From assembly GCA_947258805.1 (NCBI GenBank), contig CAMYJV010000027.1, positions 1 through 18,077 of the forward strand: 18,077 nucleotides of DNA, in the 5' to 3' direction. Below the pieces are notes generated by a model, which saw only the letters and a program-made list of their open reading frames with translations, did no database searches and was not told where the DNA came from. How positions within the stretch are numbered: the first letter of the stretch is position 1; the number at the start of each line of letters is the position of its first letter. Below are positions 17,928 through 18,077 of this stretch, one piece after another. Made by a program: the position numbers and the translations under genes. The DNA comes from an uncultured Gammaproteobacteria bacterium. GTDB taxonomy: Bacteria; Pseudomonadota; Gammaproteobacteria; GCA-2729495.

Positions 17928-17930
<3 letters not shown>

Positions 17931-18077
17931 GCCATTGTGAACCTCTTGGATCTTGATAAAAACGAGCAGATTACAACGACTCTTCCGGTGAAGGAATTTG
18001 ATGAAAACAAGTTCATCATTATGGCCACTAGCAACGGGATCGTGAAGAAGACCACCCTCTCTGCGTACGGCAACCCG
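17928..18077 (+). pseudogene. gyrA: DNA gyrase subunit A fragment (C-terminal domain start), runs off window
   Basis: From about 17928 the translation is GyrA: KAIVNLLDLDKNEQITT, then LPVKEFDENKFIIMATSNG, then IVKKTTLSAY. This corresponds to the beta-pinwheel C-terminal domain, around the IVNLL and MAT-NG-VKKT motifs. There is no N-terminal half with the active-site tyrosine; the upstream sequence in the same frame is SDR-like. Codons here (CTT, GAT, AAA, ATT, ACT, TTT) are distinctly AT-rich against the strongly GC-biased genes before. It could be a gene remnant, a transferred piece, or the edge of a misassembled contig. Family identity is firm and biological status uncertain. Confidence 0.75.

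Overview
The window is GC-rich, densely packed bacterial DNA. Protein families, gene order and codon use fit a gammaproteobacterium of an environmental lineage. The GlgA, GlgB, GlgC and GlgX proteins align well with their enterobacterial counterparts, and GloB and MoaB are proteobacterial in type. I cannot name a genus. No stretch longer than 300 bases lacks a feature; the longest gene-free piece is about 200 bases (17352-17555) and holds a tRNA promoter.

Region 1 (1-1170, minus strand) is the N-terminal 390 codons of a beta-alanine:pyruvate-type class III aminotransferase, cut by the window edge. Region 2 (1303-6136, plus strand) is a tight co-directional run: CBS-pair protein, flavin-reductase-like protein, M20 zinc peptidase, a P-loop protein resembling DUF1611, moaB, gloB (glyoxalase II) and a small CPxC zinc-ribbon protein. 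Gaps are mostly under 50 bases, and the peptidase and P-loop genes overlap by 14 bases.

Region 3 (6155-17351) is a complete glycogen-metabolism cluster on alternating strands: glgA (+), malQ and glgC (-), glgB (+), glgX and glgP (-). GlgC makes ADP-glucose, GlgA extends the alpha-1,4 chain and GlgB adds branches. GlgP shortens the chains by phosphorolysis, GlgX removes the limit branches, and MalQ recycles the released maltodextrins. The genes are packed without room for terminators: glgA and malQ overlap tail to tail by 30 bases, glgC and malQ overlap by 8, and glgB and glgX converge with 8 bases between them. The only AT-rich regulatory spacer is the 86 bases between the divergent glgC and glgB.

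Region 4 (17352-18077) holds a tRNA-Arg(ACG) gene with a sigma70-like promoter and a terminator-like hairpin. Behind it lie a C-terminal remnant of an atypical SDR/NAD(P)-binding protein with an in-frame stop, and then, in the same frame but in visibly AT-richer DNA, a piece of DNA gyrase subunit A. That last join looks like a chimera, either biological or from assembly. An inverted near-copy of the tRNA T-arm also sits in this region.

Most of the window is ordinary metabolism and I do not see a convincing new defence or mobile system. The best leads are the SDR/GyrA junction, the inverted tRNA-arm copy, the palindrome inside the tRNA promoter and the little-described peptidase/P-loop gene pair.
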